Shown here: positions 1-5,983 of the stretch, piece by piece
Numbering within the stretch: position 1 is the stretch's first letter
How the letters are laid out: each line of letters starts with the position of its first letter
DNA from: Deinococcus marmoris
GTDB lineage: Bacteria > Deinococcota > Deinococci > Deinococcales > Deinococcaceae
Length of the DNA: 5,983 nt
Assembly: GCF_001949125.1 (NCBI RefSeq)
Contig: NZ_MSTI01000159.1
Coordinates: forward strand, 1-5,983
Direction: 5' to 3'
Notes under the pieces: generated by a model
What the model saw: the letters and a program-made list of their open reading frames with translations, nothing else
The model's database searches: none
What the model was told of the DNA's origin: nothing
Program-made: the position numbers and the translations under genes

Positions 1-1188
1 CGGCGGGTGCTGCGGTGTGAGGACGGGTGGCCTGCGCTGGAGCTTCGAGAAGATCAAGGCATCGCACAAGGTATGCGTGCTAACTGGAATCTCGTGGCGT
101 GGCTGCTGCATGGTGGTGGTCTTTCTGTGGGGCATCATGAGCAGCCACGCCTGCAACTTCTGTCGGAGGAAATTCCAGACGGAATGTGCTGGGTAGATAT
201 GGAGGTGTTGCCACTTCCCAATGCCCGTCCCTGGCAGCTTCCGAGCTGGCCTTCACAAGCACAAAAGCGGCTTGACAGCACGCTAGGAACAAGTGGACTG
301 AGAAAGTTAGATGACCTGTCCGTAGGGGACGTCAACGATCTTGCATGCGTCATGTGGGCTGCAACGGATAAGGGTGCTGTCTACCTTAAAGTCAGTGACT
401 CGCCACGCGAGGCAGCGGTCACTGAGTATCTCTCCAAAACGTTGCCCGACTTGCTGCCGCCTGTGCTGTGGGTAGACCCGTCCTCCAATTCTTTGCTGAC
501 CCTCTCTGGCGGTAAATTGCTGGATATGGTGAGTGAGCTGGACGCCTGGACTGAAGCGGCACGCAGGCTGGCCCATTTCCAGCAGAATGCGGACGCTCAT
601 GCTCTGGCGGCTCTGGGTTGCCCAGCCTTCCCCTTGTTGGAAATGGCCGGACGGGTGGATTCGTTTCTGGCCGATCTGAACACGTTGCGCGCCTGGGGCT
701 TGGAGGAGAGCTGCCTTGAAACGCTTTGCGCGGCAAGACCCGCCATTCGCACGGCCTTCGCTGATCTTGCCGCCCTGAATCTGCCCGATCTACCCGCGCA
801 CGGCGACGCCCACCCCCGCAATGCCCTAAGCGGCCAGCGCGGCGCAGTCTGGTTCGACTGGGCCGAGACTGCCAGCGCCGCCCACCCGTTTATGGATATG
901 GGATGGTTCCTGGCGTTTACCTTTGATCCGGCGGGGGTTGAGTTGCCCATCAGAACTGCATATCCAGACCTCGAAAAACGGTTGATCGAGGCTTACCTAT
1001 CTGCGCTCGGCTGCGTTGATGCCGCGTCCTTGCTCAGCAGCGCAGTTCCGTTGGCCCTTTTACACCGTGCTGTGGTCTACGACGCCCGCTTTCGCAACTG
1101 GGAAGGCACATTGCCCGGCTGGCGGCCCAATTTCGTCCCGTATTATCTGCGGCTGGCGGCACGGGAACTGGCGCGGCTTCCGTCCTGA
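1..1188 (+). CDS. APH-family phosphotransferase (aminoglycoside/choline kinase-like), 5' end cut off by the window edge
   Basis: The reading frame is open from base 1 and ends at TGA 1186-1188. A GTG at 7 is the first possible start but has no room for a ribosome site, so the gene probably begins outside the window. Counting from that GTG (393 codons), the kinase signatures are YLK at 126-128 (likely ATP-binding Lys128), the Brenner motif HGDAHPRN at 265-272 (catalytic Asp267, Asn272) and WFDWAE at 282-287 (metal-binding Asp284). These mark the APH (Pfam PF01636) fold, which moves the ATP gamma-phosphate to a small-molecule hydroxyl. The substrate cannot be told from sequence; antibiotic resistance should not be assumed. 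About 100 residues before the kinase domain form a separate N-terminal region I do not recognise. The first ~700 bp are less GC-rich than the neighbouring genes. The product should be cytosolic, with no signal peptide or membrane segment. Confidence 0.85.
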   Translation, partial: RRVLRCEDGWPALELREDQGIAQGMRANWNLVAWLLHGGGLSVGHHEQPRLQLLSEEIPDGMCWVDMEVLPLPNARPWQLPSWPSQAQKRLDSTLGTSGLRKLDDLSVGDVNDLACVMWAATDKGAVYLKVSDSPREAAVTEYLSKTLPDLLPPVLWVDPSSNSLLTLSGGKLLDMVSELDAWTEAARRLAHFQQNADAHALAALGCPAFPLLEMAGRVDSFLADLNTLRAWGLEESCLETLCAARPAIRTAFADLAALNLPDLPAHGDAHPRNALSGQRGAVWFDWAETASAAHPFMDMGWFLAFTFDPAGVELPIRTAYPDLEKRLIEAYLSALGCVDAASLLSSAVPLALLHRAVVYDARFRNWEGTLPGWRPNFVPYYLRLAARELARLPS

Positions 1189-1198
1189 CCCCGCCCGC

Positions 1199-1204
1199 TA
1201 TCCT
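1199..1204 (+). promoter_or_regulatory. -10 box of a probable leaderless promoter
   Basis: TATCCT fits TANNNT and ends six bases before the ATG at 1211, so transcription would start at or next to the A of the start codon. There is no Shine-Dalgarno sequence in the 22 bp between the two genes, which is C-rich, and this supports leaderless translation. The -35 region (about 1176-1181) matches TTGACA poorly. Leaderless mRNAs with this geometry are known to be common in Deinococcus. Confidence 0.5.
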
Positions 1205-1210
1205 GCCCCC

Positions 1211-1762
1211 ATGCTCAGCGAGACAGGCACGCAGTTTTTCGGCTATTACCCCGGCACGGTAGCGCTGGTCACGGCTGAACATGCCGGGGTCCGCAACGTG
1301 ATGGCGGCGGGCTGGCACACCGCCCTGAGCGCCCAGCCCCCGATGTACGGCGTGCTGATCGGCAGGGAGCGGGCCACGCATGGGCTGGTGGCGGGGAGCG
1401 GCACGTTCGGGATCAACTTCCTGCCCGCCTCGCATGCAAAGCCGATTCAGGGGACGGGTGTGCTGTCCCTCCACGATCTGCCCCAAAAGGACAAGCTGAC
1501 CCGCCTGGGCCTGCAAACCCTGCCAGACGCGCCACTGGCCCTGGCCGACGCTTACCTGTACTACCGCTGCCGGGTGATCCAGACCGTGCCCACCGGGGAC
1601 CATGACCTGTTCGTGGGCGAGGTGCTGGAGGTCCGCCACGATCCCACCTTCTACGATGACCGGCGGCTGTTCACGGGCGAGGCGGCGGTGTACCTGGGCC
1701 GCAGTTCGTATGTAAAAACCACGCAGGGGCGCGAGATCTACCTGCCCGAAAGCTTCGATTGA
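1211..1762 (+). CDS. Flavin reductase family protein (FMN-binding split barrel)
   Basis: A 183-residue protein of the flavin-reductase-like family (Pfam PF01613), which binds FMN and typically uses NAD(P)H to reduce flavin for a partner oxygenase. Visible family features are NVMAAGWHTALS at 29-40 followed by PPMYGVLI (43-50), the GTFGINFL strand at 64-71, and the GDHDLFVGEV segment at 129-138 near the flavin pocket, then YLGRSSY at 161-167. The length is usual for the family. I chose ATG 1211 because homology begins right after it. The frame is open back to 1016, but that part overlaps the kinase gene and has no family similarity. It has no visible ribosome site and is probably leaderless. 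It follows the kinase gene by 22 bp on the same strand, and no oxygenase partner is seen nearby, so the physiological role is open. Soluble, cytosolic. Confidence 0.85.
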   Translation: MLSETGTQFFGYYPGTVALVTAEHAGVRNVMAAGWHTALSAQPPMYGVLIGRERATHGLVAGSGTFGINFLPASHAKPIQGTGVLSLHDLPQKDKLTRLGLQTLPDAPLALADAYLYYRCRVIQTVPTGDHDLFVGEVLEVRHDPTFYDDRRLFTGEAAVYLGRSSYVKTTQGREIYLPESFD

Positions 1763-1765
1763 AGA

Positions 1766-1797
1766 GAGAACGCCCAGTGGCGTGGGGGCTGTTTCTC
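1766..1797 (+). terminator. Weak hairpin after the flavin reductase gene, possible terminator
   Basis: Just after the TGA, ACGCC-CAGT-GGCGT (1770-1783) can form a perfect 5-bp stem, and GAGAA (1766-1770) can instead pair with TTCTC (1793-1797) around it. There is no clean U-run directly after the stem; only scattered T's follow (CATTT, CCTTTT to 1810). It could be a weak terminator or simply a hairpin in the spacer. Confidence 0.25.
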
Positions 1798-1806
1798 ATT
1801 TGGCCC

Positions 1807-1836
1807 TTTTCAAGCCCACAATCCACGTTGCATAGT
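1807..1836 (+). promoter_or_regulatory. Candidate promoter for the glycosyltransferase gene
   Basis: TTTTCA (1807-1812) and CATAGT (1831-1836) each match the sigma-70-type consensus at four of six places, with an 18-bp spacer, in the most AT-rich part of the 94-bp gap. The predicted start near 1843 would leave a leader of about 14 nt before the GTG at 1857. This is suggestive only. Confidence 0.3.
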
Positions 1837-1856
1837 TAAGAAGACTGCAAAGTCGG

Positions 1857-3242
1857 GTGAACCGGGCCGAGCGCCTGACGCCACCGGGGGAGCTTTTGAC
1901 TGACGCACTGCATGGATTTCTGACCATTCTCGATCTGCTGGGCCTGCTGATGCTGAGCCTGTACTTTCTGCAAATGCTGCTGTCGGCCACGCTGCCCCGG
2001 CCCCGGCGGCTGTATCCGGCAGACGAGGCATTGCGTTTTACCTTCGTGGTCCCCGCGCTGAACGAGGACGCGGTGATTGAGGCCACCGTCCGCAACCTGC
2101 GCGAGGTGGCCCCCGACGCCCGCGTGGCCGTGATCGACGACGGCAGCGATGACCGCACGGCGGAACTGGTGGAACGGCTGACGCGGAATGACGCGGGCGT
2201 GATCCTGCTGCGCCGCAGCGCGCCGGAGGCCCGCCAGGGCAAGGGCAAGGCCATGAACTGGGCGGTGTCGCAGTTGCTGCGGGACCTGCGCTCAGCGAGC
2301 GCGGACCTGCAAAAACAGGTTTTCGTGGTGGTGGACGCCGACGGGCGCGTGACCCCTGGTCTGCTGCCCGAGGCGCGGCGCGTGCTGGCCCACGCGGACG
2401 TGGTGGCCGCGCAGGCCCGCGTGCGAATCCGGCAGTCCCCCGGCAAGCTGGGGCTGAAAAACGTGGTGGGCCGCATGCTGGAGCAGCAGCAGGACCTGGA
2501 ATTCTTCATCACCCGCCACATTCAACTGATGCGCTCGTGGTGGCACAGCGCCGCCCTGTGCGGCAACGGGCAATTTATGCGCGCCAGCTATGTGGCCGCT
2601 ATGTTCGAGGCCGGGCAGACTCCGTGGCCTGACGTGCTGCTCGAAGATTTTGGCAGCGCGGTAGAGGCCCGGCTGGTCAACCCACGCCACCGACTGGTCT
2701 TTTTAGAGGAAGCGGTCACGCAGCAGGGCCTGCCTGATCTGCGCCGTTTCTCGCGCCAGCGCGCCCGCTGGACGCAGGGCACCATGCAGTGCCTGCCGTA
2801 TCTGGCGCAGTTGTGGCGCAGGCCCGTTCCCGTGCTGGCCCGCCTGGACCTGAGCTACTTCATCCTGGGACCGTGGCTCAGCGGCATCATCGTGCTGTCG
2901 TTCCTGACCCAGCCGCTGCGCTGGGCGATGGGTACGCAGGGGCTGGTGCTGGACGCGAAGGTCAGCCTGATCATCACTGTCATCAACCTGATCATCCAGT
3001 TGCAGTGGGTGGCCCGTTATCAGCGCGAGAACCGTCTGTCGCTGGGCCGCACCGCCTTCACCCTCGCCAGCCTGCCCGTCTACGGGTTTGCCCTGTTCCT
3101 GAGCCTGCCGATGGCCTATCGCCACTACTTCATGGGCCGCGTGACCTGGGATAAGAGCCTGCGCCACGCCGAGCCGGGCCACACCGAACCAGGGGAGGGA
3201 CAGCCGGGCGAACTGCTGACCGTGGGCCGGGGTAGCGATTAG
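1857..3242 (+). CDS. Membrane-bound family 2 glycosyltransferase, processive type
   Basis: A 461-residue GT2 enzyme, expected to transfer sugar from a nucleotide-sugar donor on the cytoplasmic face of the inner membrane, probably into an exopolysaccharide or glycolipid. One hydrophobic segment lies at about 21-44. The GT-A domain follows: FVVPALNED (63-71), DDGS (94-97, nucleotide binding), DAD (160-162, metal binding), [10 protein letters not shown] (235-244), ED (263-264, catalytic base) and QRARW (301-305, the QxxRW acceptor motif of cellulose, hyaluronan and PNAG synthases). Three membrane segments follow at about 332-352, 366-386 and 398-421. The tail (437-451) is three Pro-Gly pentapeptides. 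GTG 1857 has only a distant AAGAAG (1838-1843). TTG 1896 follows a GGGGGAG but only three bases away, so the start is uncertain by about 13 residues. No PilZ domain and no export partner are present. The product polysaccharide cannot be assigned. Confidence 0.85.
   Translation: MNRAERLTPPGELLTDALHGFLTILDLLGLLMLSLYFLQMLLSATLPRPRRLYPADEALRFTFVVPALNEDAVIEATVRNLREVAPDARVAVIDDGSDDRTAELVERLTRNDAGVILLRRSAPEARQGKGKAMNWAVSQLLRDLRSASADLQKQVFVVVDADGRVTPGLLPEARRVLAHADVVAAQARVRIRQSPGKLGLKNVVGRMLEQQQDLEFFITRHIQLMRSWWHSAALCGNGQFMRASYVAAMFEAGQTPWPDVLLEDFGSAVEARLVNPRHRLVFLEEAVTQQGLPDLRRFSRQRARWTQGTMQCLPYLAQLWRRPVPVLARLDLSYFILGPWLSGIIVLSFLTQPLRWAMGTQGLVLDAKVSLIITVINLIIQLQWVARYQRENRLSLGRTAFTLASLPVYGFALFLSLPMAYRHYFMGRVTWDKSLRHAEPGHTEPGEGQPGELLTVGRGSD
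3165..3209 (+). repeat. Imperfect 15-bp tandem repeat encoding three Pro-Gly pentapeptides
   Basis: The last part of the glycosyltransferase reads [15 protein letters not shown] (residues 437-451). The first two 15-bp units are near copies at DNA level and the third is degenerate. It lies beyond the last membrane segment in a short hydrophilic tail, so it probably reflects local duplication in a loosely constrained tail. Confidence 0.5.
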
Positions 3243-3261
3243 AGGTTGGAGGAGATGAAAG

Positions 3262-3291
3262 GCCCTCTTCCTTCTTGGAGAGGGCTTTTTT
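3262..3291 (+). terminator. Intrinsic terminator of the glycosyltransferase gene, between convergent genes
   Basis: GCCCTCT (3262-3268) pairs perfectly with AGAGGGC (3279-3285), and six T's follow directly (3286-3291): a textbook rho-independent terminator starting 20 bp after the TAG. On the minus strand the same hairpin is followed only by CCTTTC, so it would serve the converging folD transcript less well, though it may still slow it. The rest of the 86-bp gap (3292-3328) shows nothing convincing. Confidence 0.85.
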
Positions 3292-3328
3292 CGGTCAGGA
3301 GAAAGTGCGAGGGTGGAGAACCCGGCTC

Positions 3329-4204
3329 CTATTCCACCGCCTCGCCGCGCTGTAATTTCACCGCGCGTACCAGATTCTGATACATCAGTGCGCTGGTCAG
3401 CGGGCCGACGCCACCGGGCACGGGCGTCTGCGCCCGCACGGGGAGGTCCGGCATGGCGTCCCCCACCATCTCGCCCCCGTCCTGCACGTTGATTCCGGCA
3501 TCGATCACGACGTGATGGGATTGGACGTGTTCAGGCTTCAGCAGTCCGGCGCGTCCCACGGCCAGTACCACCGCGTCCAGCGGGGCCAGCACCCCGGCCA
3601 GTTCGCGGGTGTATTCGTTGCATAGCGTCACGGTCATGCCCCGGTTGTTGAGCATGAAGGTCAGCGGGCGGCCCACCGTGCGCCCCGGCCCGATCACAGC
3701 CACGCGCAGGCCGCGCAGGTCGTCGCCCAGCACGCGCCGCAGCAGAAAGCGCACGCTGCGCGGCGTGGGCGGCAGCAAAGCCTCAGATTCCCGCCCCGCC
3801 GCGATCAGGGCGAGGTTGGCAGGGGTCAACCCCTCCACATCCTTGCGCGGCGCGATGTGCAGCAGGGCGGCGTCCGCATCCAGCCCGGCAGCCAGCGGCA
3901 GTTCCAGCACGACGCCGTGAACCGAGTCGTCCGCTGAGAGTTCGCGTAACGCCGCCTCCAGCTCCTGCTGAGACGCCCCGGCTCCCAGTTCCCGCACGCT
4001 GAAGTCCACGCCCAGCCGCCCGGCCCGCCGCGCCTTGCTGTCCACGTACACCCGCGAAGCCTCGTCGTCGGAAGCGAGGACGCTGACCATGTGCGGGCGG
4101 AAGTTCCAGTCAGACAGGGCTTCCTTAACGCCCTTGATGACCTCATCGGCCAGTGGCTTGCCAAGGAGAGAACGGGGAGATGTGCTTTTTTCACCGTCAA
4201 CCAT
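3329..4204 (-). CDS. folD: Bifunctional methylenetetrahydrofolate dehydrogenase / methenyltetrahydrofolate cyclohydrolase, divergent
   Basis: FolD oxidises 5,10-methylene-THF and hydrolyses the methenyl product to 10-formyl-THF, the cofactor PurH uses. From ATG 4204 it has 291 residues, the usual length. Family marks are YVDSK at 53-57 (catalytic Tyr53 and Lys57), ELPL at 101-104, KDVEG at 121-125, PPTP at 145-148, a Rossmann loop at 171-180, VIDAGIN at 233-239 and [11 protein letters not shown] at 260-270. Several normally conserved places differ: Gln of QLPL is Glu101, the second Asp of KDVDG is Glu124, Cys of PCTP is Pro146, GRS is GPG, and the HS of CHSRT is Asn196-Glu197. Fold and role are clear; cofactor choice and cyclohydrolase strength may differ. 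An in-frame TTG at 4207 is an alternative start: the AAGAAGG site at 4221-4215 is 7 nt from it and 10 nt from the ATG. The gene sits 19 bp after purH and is surely cotranscribed. Confidence 0.9.
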   Translation of the reverse strand: MVDGEKSTSPRSLLGKPLADEVIKGVKEALSDWNFRPHMVSVLASDDEASRVYVDSKARRAGRLGVDFSVRELGAGASQQELEAALRELSADDSVHGVVLELPLAAGLDADAALLHIAPRKDVEGLTPANLALIAAGRESEALLPPTPRSVRFLLRRVLGDDLRGLRVAVIGPGRTVGRPLTFMLNNRGMTVTLCNEYTRELAGVLAPLDAVVLAVGRAGLLKPEHVQSHHVVIDAGINVQDGGEMVGDAMPDLPVRAQTPVPGGVGPLTSALMYQNLVRAVKLQRGEAVE

Positions 4205-4216
4205 CAACCATCAACC
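4194..4216 (-). repeat. Three-unit 7-bp tandem repeat spanning the folD start
   Basis: On the minus strand the units are GG+TTGATGG+TTGATGG+TTGACGG (two identical, the third with one change). They lie between the folD ribosome site and its first codons, and include the ATG used as start. Gain or loss of one unit would alter the spacing between AAGAAGG (4221-4215) and the start codon by 7 nt. Confidence 0.7.
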
Positions 4217-4224
4217 TTCTTCAT
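4204..4224 (-). other. Six-codon mini-ORF linking purH and folD by two TGATG overlaps
   Basis: The purH stop TGA (4226-4224) overlaps an ATG (4224-4222). That frame reads MKKVDG and stops at TGA 4206-4204, which itself overlaps the folD ATG (4204-4202). Such TGATG overlaps are classic sites of stop-and-restart translation, so ribosomes could pass from purH to folD through this short frame. There is no separate ribosome site for the mini-ORF, and the AAGAAGG inside it may recruit ribosomes to folD directly. The arrangement is visible; the function is inference. Confidence 0.3.
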
Positions 4225-5756
4225 CAGTGCCGGAAGTGCCGCGAACCCGTGAAGACCATGCTCAGGCCCAGTTCGTTGGCGGCGGCGATCACCTCGGGGT
4301 CACGTTTTGCGCCCCCCGGTTGCAGAATGGCGGTGACTCCAGCGCCCGCCGCCAGCCGGACCACATCGTCGAAGGGAAAGAACGCCTCGGAGGCCAGGGA
4401 CGCACCGTGCGCCCGCTCGCCCGCGTTGGCCACGGCACGTTCGGCGGCCCAGATGCGGCTGACCGCCCCCGCGCCCAGGCCCACGCTGACGCCGCCGCGT
4501 GCCAGCACCACCGCGTTGCTGCGGGCGTGCTTGACCACGGCCCATGCGAAGCGCAGATCGTTCCATTCCTCGTCGCGGGGCAGCCGCGTGGTCACCACTT
4601 CCGGGCACAGGTCATCCCACGGGCGGGTGTCGCGTTCCTGCACGGCAAATCCCCCGGCAAGCGGGCGCAGGTCCAGCACGCTGACCGCTTCGGCTTTCCT
4701 GGCGATCAGCACGCGCAGGTCGGGCTTTTTGGCGGCGAACCACTCCACGGCTTCCGGGGTCACGTCCGGCGCGATCAGCACCTCTAAAAAGGTGCCGCGC
4801 ATGGCCTGGGCCGCGTTCAGATCGACGGCTCCGCTGACCGCCACCACGCCTCCAAAGACGCTGAGGGTGTCGGCGTCCCACGCCAGTTCCCAGGCCGCGC
4901 GCACGTCATTGGCCCGCGCCACGCCGCAGGGGTTGCCGTGCTTGACGGCCACGCAGACCATGCCTTCTTCCTGCTGCCCAAGCTCCGTACACAGCGCCCA
5001 GGCGGCGTCCGCATCGGCGTAGTTGTTGAAACTCATGGGTTTTCCGGCCACCACGCGGGCGTCCATCACTGGGCCGTGCGCGCCGCCCCAGCGGTAGATC
5101 GCGCCGGGCTGGTGGGGGTTCTCGCCGTAACGGACCTCGGCCACCTTGGACAAATTCAGGGTCAATTCTGACGGCAGTTTGGTGGGCAGCGTGTCCGAAT
5201 CGCCCTCCAGATACGCGGTGATGGCGGCGTCATATTCGCTGGTATGGCGGTACGCCTTGGCAGCCAGGCGGCGGCGTTCAGTAGGTGCAACCTCGTCCTG
5301 AAGCGCCAGTTCGTAATCCGCCGGGTCCACCAGCACCAGCACGCCCGCGTGGTTCTTGGCCGCCGAGCGGATCATGGCCGGGCCGCCGATGTCGATATTC
5401 TCGATGACCTCGGCAAAGGGTGCGCCGCGCGCCACCGTTTCGCGGAAGGGGTACAGGTTGACGCACACCAGATCGATGGTGCCAAAACCCTGGGCCGCCA
5501 GTTCGGACAGATGCCCGTCCTCGCGCCGGGCCAGGATGCCGCCGTGGATGGCCGGGTGCAGGGTCTTGACCCGTCCGTCCAGCATCTCGGGAAAGCCCGT
5601 CACGTCGCTGACTGCCGTGACGGGCACGCCTGCTTCCTGCAAGGCCGCGAAGGTGCCCCCCGTACTCAGGAGTGTCCAGCCGCGCTCTGCCAACGCTCGC
5701 CCAAATTCCACCACGCCCGTCTTGTCGCTGACCGAAATGAGTGCCTGTCTGCCCAT
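4224..5756 (-). CDS. purH: Bifunctional AICAR transformylase / IMP cyclohydrolase
   Basis: PurH carries out the last two steps of de novo purine synthesis: formyl transfer from 10-formyl-THF to AICAR (ZMP), then ring closure to IMP. The 510-residue length is typical. The N-terminal MGS-like cyclohydrolase domain (about 1-190) shows STGGT (31-35), VKTLHP (63-68), NLYPF (100-104) and NIDIGGPAMIR (120-130). The transformylase domain (about 200-510) shows RYGENPHQ (209-216), KHGNPCG (272-278, catalytic Lys272-His273), FAWAVVKHARSNAV (403-416), ILQPGG (477-482) and the signature end FTGSRHFRH (502-510). One unusual place is GAGAVSR (428-434), where most bacterial PurH have GAGQxSR. ATG 5756 is set by GGAGG at 5770-5766 with a 9-nt spacer. 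It is the first gene of the purH-folD operon and is preceded by a ZTP riboswitch and terminator. Cytosolic, usually a homodimer. Confidence 0.98.
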   Translation of the reverse strand: MGRQALISVSDKTGVVEFGRALAERGWTLLSTGGTFAALQEAGVPVTAVSDVTGFPEMLDGRVKTLHPAIHGGILARREDGHLSELAAQGFGTIDLVCVNLYPFRETVARGAPFAEVIENIDIGGPAMIRSAAKNHAGVLVLVDPADYELALQDEVAPTERRRLAAKAYRHTSEYDAAITAYLEGDSDTLPTKLPSELTLNLSKVAEVRYGENPHQPGAIYRWGGAHGPVMDARVVAGKPMSFNNYADADAAWALCTELGQQEEGMVCVAVKHGNPCGVARANDVRAAWELAWDADTLSVFGGVVAVSGAVDLNAAQAMRGTFLEVLIAPDVTPEAVEWFAAKKPDLRVLIARKAEAVSVLDLRPLAGGFAVQERDTRPWDDLCPEVVTTRLPRDEEWNDLRFAWAVVKHARSNAVVLARGGVSVGLGAGAVSRIWAAERAVANAGERAHGASLASEAFFPFDDVVRLAAGAGVTAILQPGGAKRDPEVIAAANELGLSMVFTGSRHFRH

Positions 5757-5765
5757 TGTTTACCG

Positions 5766-5770
5766 CCTCC
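5766..5770 (-). promoter_or_regulatory. Ribosome binding site of purH
   Basis: GGAGG on the minus strand, nine bases before the ATG at 5756. It is the strongest Shine-Dalgarno in the window and lies downstream of the terminator hairpin, so the switch appears to act on transcription rather than by hiding this site. Confidence 0.85.
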
Positions 5771-5781
5771 GAGGAAGATCC

Positions 5782-5819
5782 AAGAAAAGACTTCGGACGC
5801 GCCGCGTATGCGGCAAACG

Positions 5820-5823
<4 letters not shown>
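5782..5823 (-). terminator. Riboswitch-controlled terminator in the purH leader
   Basis: On the minus strand CGGACG (5823-5818) pairs with CGTCCG (5799-5794), and inside it GCCGC (5814-5810) pairs with GCGGC (5805-5801) around an ATAC loop, with TTT opposite G as an internal loop. The stem is very GC-rich and is followed by AAG and the U-rich tract TCTTTTCTT (5790-5782). The 5' arm shares CGGA (5823-5820) with the 3' strand of aptamer helix P3, so the two structures exclude each other. This predicts that ligand binding allows read-through into purH. Confidence 0.8.
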
Positions 5824-5899
<76 letters not shown>

Positions 5900-5910
5900 C
5901 TGTGGGGGCA

Positions 5911-5916
5911 AGCATA
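5911..5916 (-). promoter_or_regulatory. -10 box of the purH-folD promoter
   Basis: TATGCT on the minus strand fits TANNNT and predicts an RNA start near 5904, just ahead of the riboswitch P1 helix at 5899. That agreement is the main support. No convincing -35 element is present at 16-18 bp spacing (around 5934-5940 the minus strand reads CCCGTAA). The remaining minus-strand sequence from 5917 to 5957 shows nothing else I can name. Confidence 0.6.
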
Positions 5917-5957
5917 GCGCAGGTGAGGCGGGGTTACGGGGAAAGTCGTTCGGGTAG

Positions 5958-5982
5958 CCCCACCCCCCACCCCCCAGCCCCC
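5958..5982 (-). other. G-quadruplex motif upstream of the purH promoter
   Basis: The minus strand has four G-runs of 5, 6, 6 and 4 bases (5982-5978, 5975-5970, 5968-5963, 5961-5958) separated by only CT, T and T. Such short loops and long runs predict a very stable parallel quadruplex; the plus strand would carry the matching i-motif. It ends about 41 bases before the -10 box. The motif may continue past the window edge. Confidence 0.75.
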
Positions 5983-5983
5983 T

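Noticed and set aside
272..300. Perfect TTGACA at 272-277 as a promoter -35 inside the kinase gene
   Set aside because: No -10-like sequence lies 16-18 bp downstream (GACTGA there), so it is most likely chance within coding sequence.
7..400. Calling the kinase gene an antibiotic resistance gene
   Set aside because: The APH fold motifs alone do not identify the substrate; many relatives are housekeeping or uncharacterised kinases, and the sequence does not resemble a named resistance enzyme that I recognise.
1016..1210. Upstream extension of the flavin reductase frame by 65 codons
   Set aside because: It overlaps the end of the kinase gene and lacks family similarity; ATG 1211 matches the family start and has a -10 box at leaderless spacing.
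1796..2521. 241-codon minus-strand frame opposite the glycosyltransferase
   Set aside because: The product is Ser/Arg-rich with no motif, as expected of the complement of a GC-rich gene with a certain identity.
3243..3328. Strong bidirectional terminator for both converging genes
   Set aside because: Only the plus strand has a proper U-run; on the minus strand the hairpin is followed by CCTTTC, so a folD terminator is not supported.
4035..5022. Long plus-strand frames (250 and 289 codons) opposite folD and purH
   Set aside because: They lie fully antisense to two certain genes, have low-complexity Ala/Arg/Ser/Pro-rich products typical of GC-rich shadow frames, and no ribosome site or family motif.

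Overview
The window looks like a stretch of chromosome from a high-GC bacterium, most likely Deinococcus or a close relative. Three things point that way: strong G/C bias at third codon positions over most genes, a TANNNT -10 box six bases ahead of an ATG (the leaderless gene pattern common in Deinococcus), and the overall style of the proteins. The genus is an inference; there is no rRNA or other marker gene here.

Left half, plus strand (1-3242): first, the 3' part of an aminoglycoside-phosphotransferase-fold (APH) kinase gene that runs off the left edge. Next, 22 bp later, a small flavin-reductase-family FMN-binding protein that appears to have its own leaderless promoter. After a 94-bp gap comes a membrane-bound family 2 glycosyltransferase with a complete DDGS / DAD / ED / QxxRW active-site set. 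A clear intrinsic terminator at about 3262-3291 closes this side. The kinase gene is visibly less GC-rich in its first ~700 bp than the rest of the window.

Right half, minus strand (5983 down to 3329): a two-gene purH-folD operon converging on the same terminator region. PurH performs the last two steps of IMP synthesis and needs 10-formyl-tetrahydrofolate. FolD makes 10-formyl-tetrahydrofolate from methylene-tetrahydrofolate, so the pair links cofactor supply to cofactor use. Upstream of purH, in about 150 bp of leader, I recognise a ZTP (pfl-type) riboswitch aptamer. Its P3 helix overlaps the 5' arm of a strong terminator hairpin with a U-rich tail. This is the layout of a transcriptional ON switch: when ZTP/ZMP builds up (10-formyl-THF shortage), the terminator is prevented and purH-folD is transcribed. 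A -10 box places the RNA start just before the aptamer, and a four-run G-quadruplex motif lies further upstream at the window edge.

The points most worth a second look are the riboswitch-terminator unit, the heptamer-repeat junction between purH and folD (with a six-codon relay ORF), the unusual active-site and cofactor-site residues of this FolD, and the G-quadruplex upstream of the purH promoter. I see no mobile element, CRISPR array, tRNA or rRNA.
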